From Cryobacterium psychrophilum (GTDB lineage Bacteria > Actinomycetota > Actinomycetes > Actinomycetales > Microbacteriaceae): a DNA stretch of 64,000 nt. Of this stretch, positions 18,095 to 26,230 are shown in pieces. The stretch is from contig NZ_SODI01000001.1 in assembly GCF_004365915.1 (NCBI RefSeq), forward strand, positions 2,108,001 through 2,172,000, given 5' to 3'. The notes beneath the pieces were generated by a model, which was not told the DNA's origin, made no database searches, and worked only from the letters and a program-made list of their open reading frames with translations. Each line of letters begins with the position of its first letter. Within the stretch, counting starts at the first letter, position 1. A program made the position numbers and the translations under genes.

Positions 18095-19111
18095 ATGTAC
18101 ACCGACCTGCCCGAAGCTGACCTCCGCCGCTACGTCAGCGAACAGGTCGACCCCGCCGACTTCGACGCTTTCTGGGCCGAAACGCTCACCGACGCCGCCA
18201 CTCATGACCTCAATGTGACCGTCATTCCCGTCGACACCGGCCTCGCGACCCTTGACGTGTTCGACGTGACGTTCGCGGGGTTTGCCGGGCAGCCGATCAA
18301 GGCGTGGCTGCGGGTGCCCGCCGGAGCGACCGAGCCGCTGCCGACCATCGTGCAGTTTCACGGCTACGGTCGCGGCCGGGGGCAGAGTTACGAGAACCTG
18401 CTGTGGGCATCCGCCGGCTTCGCGCACTTTGAGATGGACCTGCGCGGGCAGGGTTGGGGTGGCAGCACGAGCGACACCCCCGACGAGGCCGGCAGTGGAC
18501 CGCAGGCTCCGGGGTTTCTGACCCGCGGCGTCGACTCGAAGGAAACCTACTACTTCCGTCGGCTGTACACGGATGCCGTGCGTGCGGTCGAGGCCGCCCG
18601 AAGCCTCGACGTCGTGGATGCGGCGCGCGTGGGTGTGATGGGCGTAAGCCAGGGTGGTGGCCTTGCGCTGGCCGCGGCCGGGCTCGTTCCCGATCTGGCG
18701 GCGGTTGTGGCGCGGGTGCCTTTTCTGTGCGATTTTCCCCGGGCGTCGGTGATCACCGACGCGCACCCGTATCGGGAACTCGGCATCTACCTCTCCACGA
18801 ATCGCCTGAACACGGCCCGGGCGCACGACACGCTCTCGTACTTTGACGGCGTCAACTTCGCCAAGCGCGCGCGGGCGCCGATGACCATGACCGCGGCGCT
18901 CATGGACCCGATCTGCCCGCCGTCCACGGTGTTCGCGGCGTACAACAACTATGCGGGACCCAAGCAGATCACGGTGTGGCCGTACAACGGGCACGAGGGA
19001 GGCGCGTGGGAGGACGACGCGCTCACCCTCACTGCTTTCCGGGAGCACCTCCGCCAGGGTTCCGGCCGACCTGGCGGGACAGCGGTGCCCGAATCGGACA
19101 GGTGGGCCTGA
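18095..19111 (+). CDS. Acetylxylan esterase / cephalosporin-C deacetylase (AXE1 family)
   Basis: This 338-residue AXE1-type alpha/beta hydrolase deacetylates acetylated xylo-oligosaccharides or similar esters. The triad is Ser185 in GVSQGGG, Asp271 in DPICPP and His300 in GHEGG; FHGYGRGRG near residue 90 and the DLRGQG segment are typical of the family. There is no signal peptide, so it acts on imported oligosaccharides. A TAGGCT box (18083-18088) lies 6 nt before the ATG, predicting a leaderless transcript. It converges on the lactate dehydrogenase gene. Confidence 0.9.
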   Translation: MYTDLPEADLRRYVSEQVDPADFDAFWAETLTDAATHDLNVTVIPVDTGLATLDVFDVTFAGFAGQPIKAWLRVPAGATEPLPTIVQFHGYGRGRGQSYENLLWASAGFAHFEMDLRGQGWGGSTSDTPDEAGSGPQAPGFLTRGVDSKETYYFRRLYTDAVRAVEAARSLDVVDAARVGVMGVSQGGGLALAAAGLVPDLAAVVARVPFLCDFPRASVITDAHPYRELGIYLSTNRLNTARAHDTLSYFDGVNFAKRARAPMTMTAALMDPICPPSTVFAAYNNYAGPKQITVWPYNGHEGGAWEDDALTLTAFREHLRQGSGRPGGTAVPESDRWA

Positions 19112-19161
19112 CGCTCAGGGCGCACCAGCCACACTTGTCCGATCGGGCGACGACGGCGGGG

Positions 19162-20466
19162 TCAGGCGCGCACGGCCGGCTTCCGGGCCGGTGACGTGCG
19201 GGCGGGCGCGGCCTCTGCGGCGGCCACGGCGTTCGCCGCGATCGGCGTGAGCCGCGCGAGCTGGGTGACGTGTGTGGGGTTCAGCTCTTCGAGCGCGTTC
19301 ACGCCGAGCAGGCGCATGGTGCGACTGATCTGTTCGGAGAGGATCTGAATCGTGCGGTCGACCCCGGCCTCGCCGCCGGCCATGAGTCCGTAGAGGTACG
19401 CGCGACCGATCATCGTGAAGCGGGCGCCGAGGGCAACGGATGCCACGATGTCAGCTCCCGACATGATGCCCGTGTCGAGGTGCACCTCCGTGTGCGCGCC
19501 CACCTCGCGCGCGACCTGCGGCAGCAGGTGGAACGGGATCGGTGCCCGGTCGAGCTGGCGGCCGCCGTGGTTGGACAGCGTGATGCCGTCGACGCCGAGG
19601 TCCACGAGGCGCTTGGCGTCTTCGAGGGTCTGCACGCCCTTGACGACAATCTTGCCCGGCCACTGCGCCTTGATCCAGGCGAGGTCCTCGAAGGTCACGC
19701 TGGGGTCGAACATGGAGTCGATCAGCTCGGCGACGGTGCCGCTCGAGCGGTCGAGGCTCGCGAAGGAGAGCGGCTCGGTCGTGAGGAAGTTGATCCACCA
19801 CTCCGGGCGGGGCAGCGCATTGGCGACCGTGCCGAGCGTGAGTGCCGGCGGAATCGAGAAACCGTTGCGCTTGTCGCGCAGTCGGGCGCCGGCCACGGGC
19901 ACGTCGACGGTCACGAGCAGGGTGTCGTACCCGGCCTTCGCGGCGCGATCGACGAGGGCTATCGAGCGGTCGCGGTCCTTCCACATGTACAGCTGGAACC
20001 AGTTGCGTCCCTGGGGGCTGGCGGCTTTGACGTCCTCGATCGAGGTCGTCCCCATCGTCGACAGCGAGAACGGGATGCCGGCCCTGGCCGCCGCGCGGGC
20101 ACCCGCGATCTCGCCCTCGGTCTGCATCATCCGGGTGAAGCCGGTCGGGGCGATGCCGAATGGCTGGGCCACCGACGCACCGAGCACGTCCCAGCCGGTC
20201 GAGACAGTCGAGACGTCGCGCAGGATCGACGGCTTGAACTCGATGTCCTCGAAGGCCTGGCGCGCCCGGCCCAGCGAGAGCTCAGCCTCGGCGGCGCCGT
20301 CGGTGTAGTCGAACGCGGCCGTGGGCGTGCGCCGTTTGGCAATGTCGCGCAGGTCGTAGATGGTCAGCGCGGCGTCGAGGCGGCGCTTCCTCGCGTCGAG
20401 CTCCGGCGTCTTGAATCTCATCAGCGGGGCGAGGTCTTTGATCTTGGGGATGCGTCGTTGAACCAT
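19162..20466 (-). CDS. lldD: FMN-dependent L-lactate dehydrogenase / alpha-hydroxy-acid oxidase
   Basis: This 434-residue TIM-barrel flavoenzyme has the active-site segment SNHGGRQLD with catalytic His300, the [21 protein letters not shown] region near residue 120, and [19 protein letters not shown] near 345. It oxidises L-lactate (or another 2-hydroxy acid) to pyruvate, feeding electrons to the membrane chain. An Ala/Pro/Arg-rich tail of about 30 residues extends past the usual end. It lies 21 bases downstream of a FadR-type GntR gene on the same strand, the usual lldR-lldD arrangement, so lactate-responsive control is likely. Confidence 0.88.
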   Translation of the reverse strand: MVQRRIPKIKDLAPLMRFKTPELDARKRRLDAALTIYDLRDIAKRRTPTAAFDYTDGAAEAELSLGRARQAFEDIEFKPSILRDVSTVSTGWDVLGASVAQPFGIAPTGFTRMMQTEGEIAGARAAARAGIPFSLSTMGTTSIEDVKAASPQGRNWFQLYMWKDRDRSIALVDRAAKAGYDTLLVTVDVPVAGARLRDKRNGFSIPPALTLGTVANALPRPEWWINFLTTEPLSFASLDRSSGTVAELIDSMFDPSVTFEDLAWIKAQWPGKIVVKGVQTLEDAKRLVDLGVDGITLSNHGGRQLDRAPIPFHLLPQVAREVGAHTEVHLDTGIMSGADIVASVALGARFTMIGRAYLYGLMAGGEAGVDRTIQILSEQISRTMRLLGVNALEELNPTHVTQLARLTPIAANAVAAAEAAPARTSPARKPAVRA

Positions 20467-20487
20467 GGCAAGAGTTCCGTTCCTGGG

Positions 20488-21261
20488 CTAGGAGGTGAGC
20501 GGGAAATGGTCGGTGTGGAGTGGGGGTGCGGTCAGGTGCGTTTCGGCGTAGTAACCGGAAATGTGGGATTCAACGGCGAGGCGGGCGGCATCCGCATCGC
20601 CGGCACGAACGGCGGCCAGAATGTGGCGGTGCTCACGCCCCAGGCGGGCGGATGTCGTCGCCCAGCTGGTGAGGCCGGCGATACCCGCTCGCGCGTAGCT
20701 TTCGATCGCACTGCGCAGCCCGGCCATGGTGGCGGTGACCACCTGGTTGCCGGCGGCTTCGGCGAGGGAGAGGTGAAACTGGGCGTCGAGGGCGAGGAAT
20801 TCGGCTTCGGTGAGCTCCGGCTGATCCATGGCGTCAAGTAGCAGCTCCGACTCGGTGAGATCGGGCGCCTGCTGCCGTGCGGCGTGAGCGAGTTCGGTCG
20901 CCACCGAGCCCTCGAGAATGAGTCGCATCTTCACGACATCGGCCACGGGAAAGCCCTGCGCGGCAACCTGCAGGCGCATGAGCGCCGACATGCCGCCGCC
21001 GGGGAGCGCCACGATGATGGCGCCGGCCGACGGCCCCGAACCCACGTTCGTGCGAATCAGGCCGAGTACTTCGAGCACCCGCACGGCCTCGCGCACGCTC
21101 GATCGGCCAACACCGAGAGCGGAGGCCAGGGCTCGCTCGGGGGCGAGGCGGTCTCCTGGGCCGAGTCGGCCGGACAGAAGGTCGAGTTCGATGCTCTGTA
21201 GCACGACCTCCCAGGCGCGGGGTGCGGCGTTGCTCGCAGCGGAGCCCGATGGTTTCGTCAC
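20488..21261 (-). CDS. GntR-family FadR-type regulator, probable lactate regulator
   Basis: This 257-residue regulator has a GntR winged HTH at residues 20-80 (GDRLAPERALASALGVGRSSV, then REAVRVLEVLGL) and an all-helical FCD effector domain with metal-binding-type Asp/His positions (FLALDAQFHLSLAEAAGN). It is the first gene of an operon with lldD. I prefer a GTG at 21261 because AAGGAG lies 6 nt upstream; the frame can start at a TTG at 21276. A perfect FadR-type operator sits at 21283-21297 just upstream, so it probably represses itself and lldD. Confidence 0.87.
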   Translation of the reverse strand: MTKPSGSAASNAAPRAWEVVLQSIELDLLSGRLGPGDRLAPERALASALGVGRSSVREAVRVLEVLGLIRTNVGSGPSAGAIIVALPGGGMSALMRLQVAAQGFPVADVVKMRLILEGSVATELAHAARQQAPDLTESELLLDAMDQPELTEAEFLALDAQFHLSLAEAAGNQVVTATMAGLRSAIESYARAGIAGLTSWATTSARLGREHRHILAAVRAGDADAARLAVESHISGYYAETHLTAPPLHTDHFPLTS

Positions 21262-21282
21262 CTGCATCTCCTTCAAATCTCG

Positions 21283-21297
21283 TGTGGTCTGACCACA
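21283..21297. promoter_or_regulatory. FadR/LldR-type operator, TGTGGTCTGACCACA
   Basis: The 15-bp dyad TGTGGT-CTG-ACCACA contains TGGTCTGACCA, an exact fit to the TNGTNNNACNA consensus of FadR-type GntR regulators. It lies between the divergent regulator-lldD operon and the dienelactone hydrolase gene and could govern both. Confidence 0.72.
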
Positions 21298-21355
21298 GAC
21301 TACACCAAAGTCACTGGTGTGGCCGCTAGGGTTTCAGGCAACCCCGGGAGAGATC

Positions 21356-22135
21356 ATGACTGCTTTCAACGCACCCCAGCTCATCAACCTTCAGCTGCCC
21401 GGTAGGCCGGGAGGGAGCGCGGGACTCAAGGCGGTGCTGGCGGTGCCGGCCGGACCCGGCCCCTGGCCCGGCGTCGTGCTCGTGCACGAGGCCTTTGGGC
21501 TCACCGACGTCATGCGTCGCCAGGCGACCCGCATGGCCGCGGCCGGGTACCTCGCACTCATGCCCGATCTCTTCACGGAGGGCGGCGCGCGCAAGTGCCT
21601 CATCGCCACGTTTCGGGCACTGTCGGCCGGAACCGGCCGCGCCTTCGTCGACATCGAGTCGGCCCGCGAGTTTCTGGCCGGTCGACCGGACTGCACCGGT
21701 CGAGTCGGGGTGCTCGGCTTCTGTATGGGTGGTGGGTTCGCCCTCGCGACGGCCACGCGAGGCTTCGACGCGGCATCCGTGAACTATGGCCGGCTACCGG
21801 CCGAGCTGCACGAGCACCTGCTCGGAGCGTGTCCGATCGTGGGAAGCTACGGCGCGGCCGACCGGTCCCTGCCGGGAGCGGCGGTGACGCTCGGCGCCAC
21901 GCTCACCCGGCAGGGGGTCGCGCACGATGTGAAGGAGTATCCCGGCGCCGGTCACAGCTTTCTGAACGATGCCGACACGGGACCGAGGCTGCTGCGCCCG
22001 GCGTTCAAGCGCATCCTGGGCGCGGGGCCCGACCCCGAGGCCGCTGCCGACGCTTGGCAACGGATCGAGGCCTTCTTTGGCGAGCACCTGGCCGAGCGCC
22101 GGGCTGAGCCGCGCGAGCCCCGCCGGGCGGACTGA
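21356..22135 (+). CDS. Dienelactone-hydrolase family protein
   Basis: This 259-residue alpha/beta hydrolase of the DLH family has the Cys nucleophile in GFCMGGGFA near residue 125, an early LVHEAFGL segment and a late GAGHSF histidine. Family members open enol-lactones or act as general carboxyl esterases; no aromatic-degradation genes are nearby, so the substrate is open. The ATG at 21356 has GGGAGAG just upstream and is preferred to an earlier in-frame ATG that overlaps the operator region. The FadR-type operator lies 59 bases upstream and may link it to lactate control. Confidence 0.83.
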   Translation: MTAFNAPQLINLQLPGRPGGSAGLKAVLAVPAGPGPWPGVVLVHEAFGLTDVMRRQATRMAAAGYLALMPDLFTEGGARKCLIATFRALSAGTGRAFVDIESAREFLAGRPDCTGRVGVLGFCMGGGFALATATRGFDAASVNYGRLPAELHEHLLGACPIVGSYGAADRSLPGAAVTLGATLTRQGVAHDVKEYPGAGHSFLNDADTGPRLLRPAFKRILGAGPDPEAAADAWQRIEAFFGEHLAERRAEPREPRRAD

Positions 22136-22168
22136 CCGACGTCGACCCCGTGCGCTCCCGGTCGGGCT

Positions 22169-23092
22169 CTAACTGCGCAACACAACGTTCACGGGGGCGT
22201 CACCACGCGCCATCCGCTCGATCTGCTCGCGAATGAGTCGAGCCATGCGCGGGCGCATGGCGCTTGACGCACCGCCGACATGAGGCGACACGAGCACGTT
22301 GGGCAGTGCAAAGAGCGGATGCCCGTGGGGCAGCGGCTCCGGATCCGTCACGTCGAGCGCGAGGCGCAGGCGTCCGCTGCTCGCGTGCGCCAGCAGGGCG
22401 TCGGTATCGGCGACCTGGCCGCGCGCAATGTTCACGAGCAGGGCGCCGTCGCGCATGAGCGAGAGGAAAGCGTCGTCGACGAGGCGGGTGGTGGACTCGC
22501 TCAGCGGCACGCCGATCACGATGATGTCGGCGTGTGGCAGCAGCGTGGGGAGGGCGTCCATGGCATAGATCTCGCCGCGCGCATCGCTGCGGGCCGTGCG
22601 CGCAACTCGCACAACCGTGGTCTCGAAGGCGAGCAGTCGGGCCTCGATCGCCGCGCCGACTCCGCCGTAACCCACAAGCAGAACCGTGCGATCGGCGAGA
22701 CTCGGGTGGTGTGCGGGCGCCCACTCGCCCTGCTCTGCGGCGCGCACGAAATCGGGGATTCCGCGCTGGGACGCGAGGATGAGCGCGAGGGTGAGCTCGG
22801 CCGTCGACGTCTCGTGCACGGTCGCCGCATTCGCGAACACGTGGCCGGCCGGAAGCAGGCGGTCGATTCCGTCGTAGCCGATTGACTGGCTCTGCACGAG
22901 CCGGGTCTCGACGCCCGCGAGGTGCGCGACGCGGTTCGAGGCTCCCATGTATGGCGTCACCACGAGGTCGATATTGGGCACGGGGGCAGGCCCTTCCATC
23001 GGCCAGTCGACGAACTCCACCCCGTCGATGGGTCCGAGCGCCTCGCGCAGGTCGGACTCGGGCAGGCTGACACGCAGCGGAAGGAGGCTCAT
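22169..23092 (-). CDS. D-isomer-specific 2-hydroxyacid dehydrogenase
   Basis: This 307-residue NAD(P)-dependent dehydrogenase has the Rossmann motif VLLVGYGGVGAAIEARLLAF near residue 140. The family catalytic set is present: Arg in NIARGQ, Glu in DPEPLP and His in SPHVGG near the C-terminus. It interconverts a 2-hydroxy acid and its 2-keto acid; the substrate is unknown. A TACGCT box (plus strand 23099-23104) stands 6 nt before the ATG, so the transcript is probably leaderless. Confidence 0.88.
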   Translation of the reverse strand: MSLLPLRVSLPESDLREALGPIDGVEFVDWPMEGPAPVPNIDLVVTPYMGASNRVAHLAGVETRLVQSQSIGYDGIDRLLPAGHVFANAATVHETSTAELTLALILASQRGIPDFVRAAEQGEWAPAHHPSLADRTVLLVGYGGVGAAIEARLLAFETTVVRVARTARSDARGEIYAMDALPTLLPHADIIVIGVPLSESTTRLVDDAFLSLMRDGALLVNIARGQVADTDALLAHASSGRLRLALDVTDPEPLPHGHPLFALPNVLVSPHVGGASSAMRPRMARLIREQIERMARGDAPVNVVLRS

Positions 23093-23151
23093 CGGTCAAG
23101 CGTAGAGGCGCCGGCTGCGTTCCCTCGCCGCCCGAGTTCCGCAACCCCCGG

Positions 23152-24054
23152 CTACCGCAGCATGCGTTCCCGCTTCCGCGGCAGCGGCTCGTTCGCGGGC
23201 GCCAGCCGCAGCGTGCTCAGGGCCACTCCGGCGAAGACGATGACGCCTCCGATGAGTTGCGGGGCGGTCAGCTGCGCGCCGAGTATCACCGCGATGATCA
23301 CAGTGAAAACGGTGATCAGGTTGAGAAACAACCCCGCCCGCCCCGGCGGGATGCTCTTCAGCGCCGAGTTCCACAGTACGTAGGAGCCGATCGAGGGGAA
23401 GATTGCGATGAAGATCACGGCCCAGCCGATCCGGGCATCCGCTGGCCAGCTTGCCCCGCTGAGCAGGGCGACGGGTGCGAGCAACACCGCCACGAGGGTG
23501 CCCTGCACCGCGGTGGCCGTGATCGGCGGAACCGGGAGCCCCCGGCCCACGATCGTGTAGAGGCTCCACACCACGACGGCACCGACCATGAGCAGGTCGC
23601 CCGCGTTGGTTGAGCGAGTGAAAACGGATGCGAGGGCGCCGTTCGTGATGATCAGCACGACTCCGCAGAGGCCGAGTATCAGCCCCGCGATTCCGCGCCA
23701 GCCGATGCGTTCCCGCAGCAGAAGCGCGGCGAGCACGACCATCACGGCCGGGTTCGCCGCGTTGATGAGTGAGGCGGACTGTGGGGTCGTGTATTGCAGG
23801 GCCGTATAGAGCAGCATGTTGTAGCCGCCCACGCCGAGGCCTGCGAGCAAGAGGAGGCGCGGCCAGTGACGCAGCACCTTTCGCCAGTTGGGCTTTTCCA
23901 CAACGTGGGCGAGGGCCAGCAGTGGCACGCAGGCCAGCAGCCAGCGGATCCAGGTGAGTTCCACCGGCGCCATGGTCTGCACCGCGATGCTGCCCACGAC
24001 GTAGTTTCCGGCCCACATGAGTGTGGCGAGAACCAGCGCGATCGTCGCCTTCAT
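23152..24054 (-). CDS. EamA-family (DMT) metabolite exporter
   Basis: This 300-residue protein has ten hydrophobic segments arranged as two EamA repeats, beginning with ATIALVLATLMWAGNYVVGS. The family exports amino acids or other small metabolites with proton coupling; the substrate is unknown. It lies upstream of the hydroxyacid dehydrogenase on the same strand, with 59 bases between. The ATG at 24054 has only a weak ribosome site. A lower-case role cannot be assigned from context. Confidence 0.85.
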   Translation of the reverse strand: MKATIALVLATLMWAGNYVVGSIAVQTMAPVELTWIRWLLACVPLLALAHVVEKPNWRKVLRHWPRLLLLAGLGVGGYNMLLYTALQYTTPQSASLINAANPAVMVVLAALLLRERIGWRGIAGLILGLCGVVLIITNGALASVFTRSTNAGDLLMVGAVVVWSLYTIVGRGLPVPPITATAVQGTLVAVLLAPVALLSGASWPADARIGWAVIFIAIFPSIGSYVLWNSALKSIPPGRAGLFLNLITVFTVIIAVILGAQLTAPQLIGGVIVFAGVALSTLRLAPANEPLPRKRERMLR

Positions 24055-24220
24055 GCGGCGCCCGCCCCGGATACCGCAAGCACCCTCACCCCGTCGAGTC
24101 CCGTGGCCGCGATGCTCGCGAGGAGCCTCCCGGGAACGTCGTGGTCGACGAGGTTTTCCGCACCGGTCGGCGTTCTGATCGGGTGCGCGATCGCAACGCG
24201 GAAGGCCTGTGTGGAATGAG

Positions 24221-24880
24221 TCATTGTGCCCCTGGCGTTCGGTAGACGGTCTCCCCCGAGACTAGACCGCGCCCCGGTGCCCCGGGTTCAGCCGCGACGG
24301 GCGAGCCTTCTCCTGACTCCGTGTCGGGAACGAGTTCCTGTGCCATGGTGCTCGCCTCGCGAATTAGGCCGGCGTCGCGACCCACCTTCGCTGCGGTGAT
24401 GGCCGCGTCGTAGAGCAAGACCAGACGGGACACCGCCGTGGAGGCGGCATCCGTCGCGGTAATGTCGGCCAGGTGCGTGCGAACCGTCGCTCGGTATCGT
24501 TCCGCGACCAAGCGCACCGCCGCGCATTCCGGCAGCTCGATCACCGCGTTGGTGAACGGGCAACCGTAGAAGGTTCGCGATTCGACCGCCTGCACAATTT
24601 CCTCGAACAGGGCCGCCACCCGGTCGCGCCGTGGGGAGGACGGATCGTCCAGGGCGCGAACCCTCCGGACCCAGCCGTCCAGTTCCTGTTCCAGGTAGGC
24701 CACCACGAGCGCCTCTTTGCTGGCGAAGTTGTTGTACAGGCTGGCCTTCGCGACACCCGCCTCACGGACGACGAGGTCGATTCCCGTTGCGTTGATACCG
24801 CGTTCGCGGAACAGGCGACTCGCGGACGCAAGCAGGCGCTCCTTGGCGCTTGCCACCGGGGCAACGATCGTGGATTCCAT
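24221..24880 (-). CDS. TetR-family repressor
   Basis: This 219-residue protein has the TetR N-terminal HTH at residues 10-60 (RLLASASRLFRERGINATGI, then AGVAKASLYNNFASKEALV) and a helical ligand domain with a CPFTNAVIELPE segment that includes a cysteine. It is divergent from a dsrE-ABM gene pair, which it most likely represses. TAAAGT lies 6 nt before the ATG (plus strand 24887-24892), giving a leaderless message. Repeated CAGATCGGT boxes in the gap are probable operators. Inducer unknown; electrophile or thiol sensing is only a guess from the Cys and the DsrE neighbour. Confidence 0.87.
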   Translation of the reverse strand: MESTIVAPVASAKERLLASASRLFRERGINATGIDLVVREAGVAKASLYNNFASKEALVVAYLEQELDGWVRRVRALDDPSSPRRDRVAALFEEIVQAVESRTFYGCPFTNAVIELPECAAVRLVAERYRATVRTHLADITATDAASTAVSRLVLLYDAAITAAKVGRDAGLIREASTMAQELVPDTESGEGSPVAAEPGAPGRGLVSGETVYRTPGAQ

Positions 24881-24890
24881 GTTTTGACTT

Positions 24891-24932
24891 TACCAGACAG
24901 ATCGGTATAGTTGGCAATGGCCAGATCGGTCT
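24891..24932. promoter_or_regulatory. Tandem CAGATCGGT boxes, candidate TetR operators
   Basis: CAGATCGGT occurs at 24898-24906 and 24922-24930, a 24-bp step. Each is embedded in a partial dyad (TACC...GGTA in the first, GGCCAGATCGGTC in the second). They lie in the gap between the tetR gene and the dsrE-like gene and cover its likely promoter (TATAGT at 24906-24911). Confidence 0.55.
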
Positions 24933-24951
24933 ACCTAGGAGGTATGTAGTT

Positions 24952-25308
24952 ATGTCTGAATCCAAGATTGCCGTCGTTATCTACGAGCCCATCGGCTCCG
25001 ACACCTCACGCGTGTACCGTGGGCTCAAGACCGCCCTCGAGTTCAAGCAGGCCGGCGATGACGTCGTCATCGTCTTTGACGGATCGGGCGTCGAGTCCTT
25101 GGCCGCGATCTCGGACCCCGGGCACAAGATGAACCCCCTCGCCGTCGCGCTCCAGGACAATATCCTGGGTGCCTGCGGTTTCTGCGTCACGTCTCACTCG
25201 GTCACCGAACCGATCAAGACAGGCGGATGGCCGCTGCTCACCGACAACAAGGGCGAAGCGAGCATCCGCAACCTCGTCGTCGACGGTTACCAGATCCTCA
25301 ACTTCTAG
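24952..25308 (+). CDS. DsrE-family protein
   Basis: This 118-residue small protein of the DsrE/DsrF-like alpha/beta fold has a GACGFC segment near residue 76 whose cysteines could act in sulfur relay or thiol chemistry. An AGGAGGT ribosome site lies 8 nt before the ATG. It is the first gene of a short operon with an ABM-domain protein, downstream of tandem TetR-type boxes, so it is probably inducible. A true sulfur-transfer role is unproven; many single DsrE proteins remain uncharacterised. Confidence 0.85.
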   Translation: MSESKIAVVIYEPIGSDTSRVYRGLKTALEFKQAGDDVVIVFDGSGVESLAAISDPGHKMNPLAVALQDNILGACGFCVTSHSVTEPIKTGGWPLLTDNKGEASIRNLVVDGYQILNF

Positions 25309-25355
25309 GCACCACGCCGCGCGAGTTTCGTCCCCTCAGCACAATTGGAGCGCCT

Positions 25356-25649
25356 ATGGCACTGACAGTTCTTCTCGACCTGCGCCTGAAGCCGGAAGCG
25401 CTCACCGGCGCGCCGGCCATGCTGCGCGACATCCTCGCCGGGACCCGAGCGTTCGCCGGATGCCTGGGTGTCGACGTCCTCGTCGACTCGGTAGACCCGG
25501 CACACGTGATTCTGATGGAGCGGTGGGAGTCGGTCGAAGCCGACGCGGCCTACCGTGAGTGGCGAGCCGGCGATGGTGCAACCGAACTCGGTTCGTTGCT
25601 GGCCGTCGCCCCCCAGCTGTCGATGTTCGAAACCGCCAGCGATATCTAG
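25356..25649 (+). CDS. Antibiotic-biosynthesis-monooxygenase (ABM) domain protein
   Basis: This 97-residue ferredoxin-like ABM-fold protein has a typical core: an N-terminal strand (LTVLLDLRLKPE), a helix ending in AFAGCLGVDVLVD, then HVILMERWESVEADAAYREW. These dimeric proteins oxidise quinols or haem, or bind small reactive aromatics. The gene follows the dsrE-like gene by 47 bases under the same putative TetR control. That context suggests a response to a reactive small molecule; this is inference. TTGGAG lies 7 nt before the ATG. Confidence 0.8.
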   Translation: MALTVLLDLRLKPEALTGAPAMLRDILAGTRAFAGCLGVDVLVDSVDPAHVILMERWESVEADAAYREWRAGDGATELGSLLAVAPQLSMFETASDI

Positions 25650-25727
25650 AGCACAGAGCACAGGGCACAGGATCGAGGGCACACCTCGGACCTGCGCCCT
25701 GTGCGTGCCCGGACCACGGAACCGGGG

Positions 25728-26051
25728 CTAGTGGCTGCCGTCGACGAGTTTGAGACCGACGATGCACGCCACGAGCCCGAGGAGAAGCAGGATCTTGATG
25801 AGCGATGTCGGCTCAGCGCCGAAGACCATCGCGTAAGCCACGGTGAGTGCGGCCCCGATTCCAACCCAGACGGCATATGCCGTGCCGGTTGAAATGTCTC
25901 GCATGGCAAAGGCCAGGCCGCCCATGCTGAGCAGGAGCGCACCTCCGAAGACCACCGAGGGCCACAACTTGGTGAGGCCGTCGGATTTGCCCAGGGCCGT
26001 GGCCCAGACGGCTTCGAGGACTCCGGACACGATGAGGATGATCCAGGACAT
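25728..26051 (-). CDS. gdx: SMR-family guanidinium exporter (Gdx/SugE)
   Basis: This 107-residue protein has four transmembrane helices and the invariant membrane Glu13 in SGVLEAVWATALG, the drug/guanidinium-binding residue of SMR transporters. The sequence is of the SugE (Gdx) subclass. A guanidine-III riboswitch directly upstream on the same strand makes guanidinium/H+ antiport the strong functional call rather than quaternary-amine resistance. AAGGGAG, the ribosome site, is next to the 3' end of the riboswitch, so control is probably translational. Confidence 0.92.
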   Translation of the reverse strand: MSWIILIVSGVLEAVWATALGKSDGLTKLWPSVVFGGALLLSMGGLAFAMRDISTGTAYAVWVGIGAALTVAYAMVFGAEPTSLIKILLLLGLVACIVGLKLVDGSH

Positions 26052-26066
26052 GACAATGACTCCCTT

Positions 26067-26107
26067 GGCCAGTCTTGTCGCGTACCGGGTACTGATCCCT
26101 CGTCCGG
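26067..26107 (-). promoter_or_regulatory. Guanidine-III (ykkC-III) riboswitch upstream of gdx
   Basis: Read on the minus strand, the 41-nt element begins CCGGACGAGG, continues GTACCCGGT and then CGACAAGAC, and closes with TGGCC. These blocks match the conserved core of the guanidine-III aptamer as I recall it from Thermobifida fusca, including the CCGG pairing blocks and the ACAAGAC strand. The variable stem pairs GATCA with TGGCC with one mismatch. The ribosome site of gdx follows directly. Identification is by recall, not by a covariance search. Confidence 0.87.
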
Positions 26108-26230
26108 GGCCGCATTTCGCGGCTCTCGCTCAGGCTAGCGCAGCGGGCCGAGCACTTGCCGTGCACTGGTGGTGGCCCCGCGCGGCCATCGTCAGCTTCC
26201 AAGCAGGGGGCGCGCGGTAAGGTCAGCTAA

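Noticed and set aside
19270..20841. 523-residue plus-strand frame antisense to lldD and its regulator
   Set aside because: Spans two well-supported genes on the other strand.
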